A DNA stretch of 10,180 nucleotides, taken from an uncultured Desulfobacterales bacterium. Its GTDB lineage: Bacteria; Desulfobacterota; Desulfobacteria; Desulfobacterales; UBA11574. The position numbers were made by a program, and so were the translations under genes. Under the pieces are notes generated by a model. The model was not told the origin of the DNA, did no database searches, and saw nothing but the letters and a program-made list of their open reading frames with translations. Positions 6,169 to 10,180 of the stretch are shown here, piece after piece. Each line of letters opens with the position of its first letter. Positions within the stretch are counted from its first letter, which is position 1. The DNA is taken from NCBI GenBank assembly GCA_937925895.1, contig CALANC010000011.1:1-10180 (forward strand). The letters run 5' to 3'.

Positions 6169-7866
6169 ATGCTGAGTATTAGAAAAATTGGCGTTGTCGG
6201 TAGAACTTACCGCAACCTTGCCCGCTATCGTCAGATTCTGGCTATTCTTTTTAAGTATGGCTTTGGAGATTTGATCGATCTGTTGAAAATCGAGCAGTAC
6301 ATCGAAGTCGGTCTTCAGTTGATTTCTAAGAACCGGCGCGATGTTTCTGAAAAGCTTTCAAGGGCGAAACGAATAAGAATGGCCATTGAGGAACTCGGCC
6401 CAACCTATATCAAATTGGGACAGATCCTATCCAGCCGTCCCGATTTCATACCGGATGATTTCAGGCGCGAACTTTCCAAGTTACAAGACAGAGTCCCCCC
6501 ATTTTCTTTCAGTGACGTCATTAAAATAGTAGAAACTGAAATCGGCGGTTCATTGGAAGCACGTTTTGATTTTTTTGATGAGCAACCTTTTGCCTCTGCA
6601 TCAATCGGACAGGTCCATCGGGCCGGGTTGCCGGATGGTGAAGTAGTGGCAGTCAAAGTCCAGCGTCCCGGCATCAAGAGGATAATAGAAGTTGATTTAG
6701 AAATTATGCTTCATCTGGCAACGTTAATGGAGCGGAATATAAAAGAGATAGCGCTTTATAAACCGGTTAAAATCGTAGAAGAATTTGCCAGAACGTTGGA
6801 AAGAGAGATTGATTATAAAATTGAAGCGACAAGCATGGAACGGTTTGCCCGGGATTTTTTAGACGATCCCACCGTCTATATTCCCAAGGTGTTTAGAGAT
6901 ACGACGACCGAACGGGTTCTCACCATGGAACTTGTTGATGGGATCAAGGTATCTGAAATAGAGAAACTAGAAGCGGCCGGTCTCGATAGAAAAAAAATTA
7001 CCGCCAGCGGAGCCGATTTTTACTTAAAACAAGTGTTTAATTATGGCTTCTTTCATGCGGACCCTCACCCTGGGAATATTTTTGTTCTTCCTGACAACGT
7101 CATTTGTTTGCTTGATTTTGGCATGACGGGTTCTGTCGACCGCCAGACCAGGGAGGAGTTTGTCGATCTGATCGACAGCGTGATACATCAACACGAATCG
7201 AGAGCAACCCAAGTGCTCCTGAAACTAACCTATTGGGATGATGAGCCTGATATTCGAATGCTTGAGAAAGATGTTGCCGACTTTATGGGGCAACACCTTT
7301 ATAAACCTTTAAAAGATATAGAGATAGGCAAACTGCTTAACCGTTTGCTTGAGCTCTCTTCCCGACATCGTCTTATGATCCCGCCGGATCTCTTTCTTAT
7401 GATGAAAACCTTAACCGTCATAGAAGGTGTTGCGTTGATGCTTGATCCGGATTTTGATATGATCGCTAAAAGTGAGCCATTCATAAAACGGGTAAAGTTG
7501 GCTAAATTTTATCCCGACAGAATCGCCGGTGATCTCATCAAGCTAGGATCCGAAATGTTACAATTCGTTCAACAGTTTCCCAAAGACATGTTAGAGATAA
7601 CCCGCTTGATCCGCCAACAAAAATTGTCTTTCAAAACGGAGAACAAAGGACTTGAAGCCATGTTGGCGACTCATGATCAGATCAGTAATCGGCTATCTTT
7701 TTCGGTTATCATCGCCGCGCTTATCATCGGTTCAGCCCTTATTGTTATTTCTGAAATCCCGCCCCTGTTTTACGGTATCTCATTGATTGGGATCATATTG
7801 TTCTCAGCTGCAGCGATCATGGCAATATGGCTTCTGATCGCCATATTGCGAAAGGGACGACTATAG
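6169..7866 (+). CDS. ABC1/AarF/UbiB-family atypical kinase with two C-terminal membrane helices
   Basis: The 565-residue protein has all UbiB-family marks: the KxGQ motif in IKLGQILSSRPD (81-92), the Ala-rich loop ASASIGQVH (142-150) replacing a normal P-loop, Lys163 in VAVKVQRPG, HADPHPGN (296-303) and the metal-binding LLDFG (314-318). Two hydrophobic segments near 511-528 and 534-560 form the C-terminal membrane anchor. UbiB/COQ8 proteins are ATPases needed for ubiquinone biosynthesis and lipid handling; a Desulfobacterota host would use menaquinone, so here a general quinone or lipid role is more likely. An in-frame TAA at 6151 forces the start to 6169 or later; no good Shine-Dalgarno is seen. 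The gene runs co-directionally after the phasin-like gene. Its last six bases overlap the end of the opposing ETF-QO gene. Confidence 0.93.
   Translation: MLSIRKIGVVGRTYRNLARYRQILAILFKYGFGDLIDLLKIEQYIEVGLQLISKNRRDVSEKLSRAKRIRMAIEELGPTYIKLGQILSSRPDFIPDDFRRELSKLQDRVPPFSFSDVIKIVETEIGGSLEARFDFFDEQPFASASIGQVHRAGLPDGEVVAVKVQRPGIKRIIEVDLEIMLHLATLMERNIKEIALYKPVKIVEEFARTLEREIDYKIEATSMERFARDFLDDPTVYIPKVFRDTTTERVLTMELVDGIKVSEIEKLEAAGLDRKKITASGADFYLKQVFNYGFFHADPHPGNIFVLPDNVICLLDFGMTGSVDRQTREEFVDLIDSVIHQHESRATQVLLKLTYWDDEPDIRMLEKDVADFMGQHLYKPLKDIEIGKLLNRLLELSSRHRLMIPPDLFLMMKTLTVIEGVALMLDPDFDMIAKSEPFIKRVKLAKFYPDRIAGDLIKLGSEMLQFVQQFPKDMLEITRLIRQQKLSFKTENKGLEAMLATHDQISNRLSFSVIIAALIIGSALIVISEIPPLFYGISLIGIILFSAAAIMAIWLLIAILRKGRL
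7822..7849. repeat. Perfect 10-bp inverted repeat inside the 3' end of the AarF-like gene
   Basis: GCAATATGGC (7822-7831) and GCCATATTGC (7840-7849) are exact inverted repeats with an 8-nt loop, within codons of the last membrane helix and ending 14 bp before the stop codon. For the opposing ETF-QO transcript it lies about 10-40 nt past that gene's stop. No T tract follows on either strand, so it is not a standard intrinsic terminator, but it could mark or protect 3' ends of both convergent transcripts. Confidence 0.5.
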
Positions 7867-9528
7867 GATTGTATACCCAGGCCCTTCCCCTCCTTCCGGG
7901 CACGTCCAAGTGATGTTTTTATACGGATCTTTTATGTCACAGGTTTTGCAATGAAGGCAATTTGACGGGTTGAGCTTAAGTTGCCGTCGGGAGGTCCGCT
8001 CATCGATTTCGATTTCATACACTTCGCCCGGACAAAATCGCGTGCATGGAGATTGAAAGGTGTTGAAACATTCACTTACACACAAGTCCTTATCATGAAC
8101 AATAATGTGGCTCGGCTGATCCTCCCTATGAATTGTTCTGGAAAGATACACACCCGTAAGCTTGTCAACACAAAGGTTCCCGTCCAGTGGTGTTTTTTCC
8201 GTATCCTCTTGGACACCCTCAAAGCGACTTTTTTTCGGCCTTAAAGTTTTGTAATCCTCTTTTAACGGCATGTTATCTTTTATGCCCCGCCCTTTGGTGA
8301 AATATTGCAAGCCGAGATGAAAAAATTTTATCAAGCCTTTTTTTGAAACAGCTTGGGAAAAATTCCGACCCTCAAAAACTTCCTCTTTTAACCAGCTATT
8401 TTCAAAAAGATCACGATAAACCCTTAAAGTTTCTCGGTTAAAAACTCCTTTTTCAAACCCTGCAATGATCGCCTCACCTGCAAGCATGCCTGACTTCATA
8501 GAGGCATGAATCCCTTTCAGGCCCGGGGTATTCTGCATTGATGCGCATGCGCCAACAAATACTCCTCCGTCCACCACCAATTCGGGAATGGTAAAAAAGC
8601 CTCCGGTAGAAACGGCCCTGGATCCTTGTTCCAAGACTTTTCCGTTCTTGATGATGTCGGTTACAAAAGGATGCCGCTTAAATTTAATGAACTGGTCATA
8701 TAAATCAAGCATACAATCCTGGTAGCAAAGCCCTATTAGAAAGCCGAGTGCCACTTGGTTGTCTTTCATTTCATAGATAAAGCCGCCACCCGGAGTACTC
8801 ATACCCAAGGGATATCCGAGGGTGTGGATATCGTTACCCTGACTGGATGAAAAATAATTGTCTTCATGAACCTGAATGACTTCTTTGATTCCGATTTCAA
8901 ACACCTGTGGCATTTTGCCTGCAAAAATGCCGAGTTTTTCTGCAACCTCCTTCATTAGACTTCCTCTTGCCCCTTCACCAAACACAGTAACTTTCGCAAG
9001 AATATCAATGCCGGGTTCAAAATTGTCTTTGGGCTGGCCGTCCTTTCCGATGCCCTTGTCCCCTGTGCGAATTCCAGAGATCGTTTTTTGATCAGGGGCG
9101 AAAAGAACTTCTTTTCCCGCAAATCCTGGAAAAATGTTTACCCCAAGATCTTCGGCAATCCGACCAAGCCATTTTGTGAACTTTGAGAGACTGATAATAT
9201 ATGCCCCTTGATTATGCATATAGCGGGGTATGAAGGGGAGACGAAAATGCCTGTTTCGAGTCAAAAAGTAAAATTCATCTTTCCTAACCGTCGTTTCGAT
9301 GGGACATTTTCTTTCTATAAAGTCCGGGAGGAGCTCGTTTAAAGCTATCGGGTTCAAAATGGCACCACTCACTGCGTGGGAGCCGATATCCGCTCCTTTT
9401 TCAATGAGCGCCACTTCGAGATTCAGGTTTTTTTCCCCGGCAAGTTGCATGAGTCGAATAGCACCTGCCAGATTTGCTGGGCCACCGCCGATAAAAAGTA
9501 CATCAAAATGGATCTTTTCGCGTTCCAT
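7861..9528 (-). CDS. Electron-transfer flavoprotein:quinone oxidoreductase (ETF-QO)
   Basis: The 555-residue protein matches the family's usual length and layout. An N-terminal FAD-binding motif, IGGGPANLAG (13-22), is followed by EKG at the end of the second strand (43-45) and SHAVSGAILNP (50-60). The C-terminal [4Fe-4S] domain is intact: Cys499 (FCPGEVYE), Cys524, Cys527 and Cys530 (NCLHCKTCDIKDP), then the family ending TWTCPEGGEGPGY. The enzyme sits on the cytoplasmic membrane surface and moves electrons from reduced ETF through FAD and the cluster to the quinone pool. It would serve the acyl-CoA dehydrogenase encoded nearby; ETF itself is not in the window. The start is the only suitable one: AAGGGG lies about 11 nt upstream, and an AAGGA just before the ATG is too close. 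The gene is convergent with the AarF-like gene and shares its terminal CTATAG. Confidence 0.95.
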   Translation of the reverse strand: MEREKIHFDVLFIGGGPANLAGAIRLMQLAGEKNLNLEVALIEKGADIGSHAVSGAILNPIALNELLPDFIERKCPIETTVRKDEFYFLTRNRHFRLPFIPRYMHNQGAYIISLSKFTKWLGRIAEDLGVNIFPGFAGKEVLFAPDQKTISGIRTGDKGIGKDGQPKDNFEPGIDILAKVTVFGEGARGSLMKEVAEKLGIFAGKMPQVFEIGIKEVIQVHEDNYFSSSQGNDIHTLGYPLGMSTPGGGFIYEMKDNQVALGFLIGLCYQDCMLDLYDQFIKFKRHPFVTDIIKNGKVLEQGSRAVSTGGFFTIPELVVDGGVFVGACASMQNTPGLKGIHASMKSGMLAGEAIIAGFEKGVFNRETLRVYRDLFENSWLKEEVFEGRNFSQAVSKKGLIKFFHLGLQYFTKGRGIKDNMPLKEDYKTLRPKKSRFEGVQEDTEKTPLDGNLCVDKLTGVYLSRTIHREDQPSHIIVHDKDLCVSECFNTFQSPCTRFCPGEVYEIEIDERTSRRQLKLNPSNCLHCKTCDIKDPYKNITWTCPEGGEGPGYTIL

Positions 9529-9724
9529 GTCCTTATGTTCCCCTTTCGGAATCTGTTTTTTCTGGTTTGTCCTACCATGTTCATTTATTTTTGTAAATAA
9601 AACAGGATCAGAACGGGATGAGATGATTGATGTGTGAATATTTTTAGATCGTTTATTCTCTATGGATTTGAAGCAGGGAAGAATTTCTTTTAAACTCGTT
9701 TGAGCAAATGTTACTTGTTTGGAG

Positions 9725-9752
9725 TTGACATGATGGCCACTTTGTGCAAAAT
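9725..9752 (+). promoter_or_regulatory. Candidate promoter of the cNMP-binding protein gene
   Basis: TTGACA (9725-9730) is a perfect -35 hexamer, followed after 16 bp by CAAAAT (9747-9752), a 4/6 match to the -10. It would give a leader of about 70 nt that includes the palindrome at 9787-9798. The -10 is the weak point. Confidence 0.35.
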
Positions 9753-9786
9753 TCTTTATAGATTAGACAGATTGTCAGGAAGTTAA

Positions 9787-9798
9787 GCCAAATTTGGC
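9787..9798. promoter_or_regulatory. 12-bp perfect palindrome GCCAAATTTGGC upstream of the cNMP-binding gene
   Basis: The sequence equals its own reverse complement and lies 32 bp before the ATG at 9831, downstream of the candidate promoter. Its position would suit a repressor or autoregulatory site. At 12 bp it could also be chance. Confidence 0.3.
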
Positions 9799-9830
9799 CC
9801 TGACCCCGTTCATCAAACAGGAACTACCAA

Positions 9831-10180
9831 ATGGCTCATACAGATAACACCAGAGGAAAAATCCCACCTGCCGTTCAACTCCGTTATGCCAAAGGCGACT
9901 TGATCATTAAAGAGGGCGATTATGGAATCTCCGTCTATGAGGTCATCAGCGGGAAAGTTGGAATTTTTATCGATGCCGAAAGCACGGAAGTCATGGTTGC
10001 AGCCAAAGGACCCGGCGCTATTTTTGGTGAAATGGCCTTTCTTGGCGGAGTTAATATTCCCCGCTCCGCATCAGCCAGAGCCCTTGAGGACTGCCATTTA
10101 GAAGCGTGGCATTCCACACTGCTTTTGACTGATTACAGAAAGATGCCGCCCATTCTCGGACTCATTACGGATAAAGCACT
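9831..10180 (+). CDS. Cyclic-nucleotide-binding-domain protein, N-terminal part
   Basis: The first 116 codons are present and the frame is still open at the window end. Residues 14-90 form a Crp/cNMP-binding beta barrel: a glycine-rich turn (KGDLIIKEGD, 21-30), SGKVGIFID (40-48) and the phosphate-binding cassette FGEMAFLGG (65-73) followed by PRSASARA (77-84). Glu67, Arg78 and Ser79 occupy the positions that in CRP contact the ribose and cyclic phosphate, so ligand binding looks plausible. Whatever follows (a DNA-binding helix-turn-helix, another effector domain or nothing) lies outside the window, so it cannot be called a transcription factor. The start is supported by AGGAA (9819-9823) 7 nt upstream. 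It is transcribed away from the ETF-QO gene. Confidence 0.85.
   Translation, partial: MAHTDNTRGKIPPAVQLRYAKGDLIIKEGDYGISVYEVISGKVGIFIDAESTEVMVAAKGPGAIFGEMAFLGGVNIPRSASARALEDCHLEAWHSTLLLTDYRKMPPILGLITDKA

Larger units (their letters stand above)
9529..9830. other. Divergent intergenic region between ETF-QO and the cNMP-binding protein gene
   Basis: No gene is supported. The region holds an AT-only hairpin TTTATTT/AAATAAA (9584-9590 and 9595-9601, 4-nt loop) in the presumed ETF-QO leader, a perfect -35 hexamer TTGACA (9725-9730) on the plus strand with only a mediocre -10 (CAAAAT, 9747-9752, spacing 16), and a 12-bp perfect palindrome (9787-9798). I found no convincing promoter for the ETF-QO gene. 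Confidence 0.55.

Noticed and set aside
9935..10117. Minus-strand frame opposite the cNMP-binding protein
   Set aside because: Antisense shadow of a reading frame with a clear phosphate-binding cassette.

Overview
The window looks like chromosomal DNA of a Gram-negative anaerobe with moderate GC, most likely a Desulfobacterota (deltaproteobacterial) sulfate reducer or syntroph. This is inferred from gene content: an outer-membrane lipid transport gene (mlaC), a CooC-type CODH maturation ATPase next to a CdhE/AcsC-related protein, and an acyl-CoA dehydrogenase plus an ETF:quinone oxidoreductase. No taxonomic marker (rRNA) is present, so the assignment is tentative.

Layout. 1-174 (+): 3' end of an mlaC gene, then a bidirectional intrinsic terminator (231-279). 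291-491 (-): a cold-shock protein with its own sigma70-like promoter and a leader of about 120 nt that starts with a perfect 8-bp hairpin. 737-3970 (-): a compact co-directional four-gene set, read right to left: cooC-like ATPase, PrmA-like methyltransferase, metallo-beta-lactamase-fold hydrolase, and a short Fe-S/corrinoid protein resembling CdhE/AcsC without its TIM barrel. 3971-4412: a 442-bp divergent intergenic region with a 19-bp perfect palindrome upstream of the acyl-CoA dehydrogenase. 4413-7866 (+): acyl-CoA dehydrogenase, a small phasin-like coiled-coil protein and a membrane-anchored ABC1/AarF/UbiB kinase-like protein. 7861-9528 (-): ETF-quinone oxidoreductase, convergent with the kinase and overlapping it by the six bases CTATAG, so both genes end Leu-stop on the same palindrome. 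9529-9830: intergenic, with a 12-bp palindrome and a possible promoter. 9831-10180 (+): start of a cyclic-nucleotide-binding-domain protein that runs off the end.

How the genes may work together. The acyl-CoA dehydrogenase would pass electrons through ETF to the ETF-QO and so to the membrane quinone pool (probably menaquinone), which suits a fatty-acid-oxidising anaerobe; the ETF subunits are not in the window. The minus-strand cooC operon points to carbonyl/methyl-branch (Wood-Ljungdahl) C1 metabolism, but with a stripped-down CdhE-like partner that lacks one cluster cysteine. That is the least ordinary feature here. I see no CRISPR array, transposase, integrase, rRNA or tRNA.
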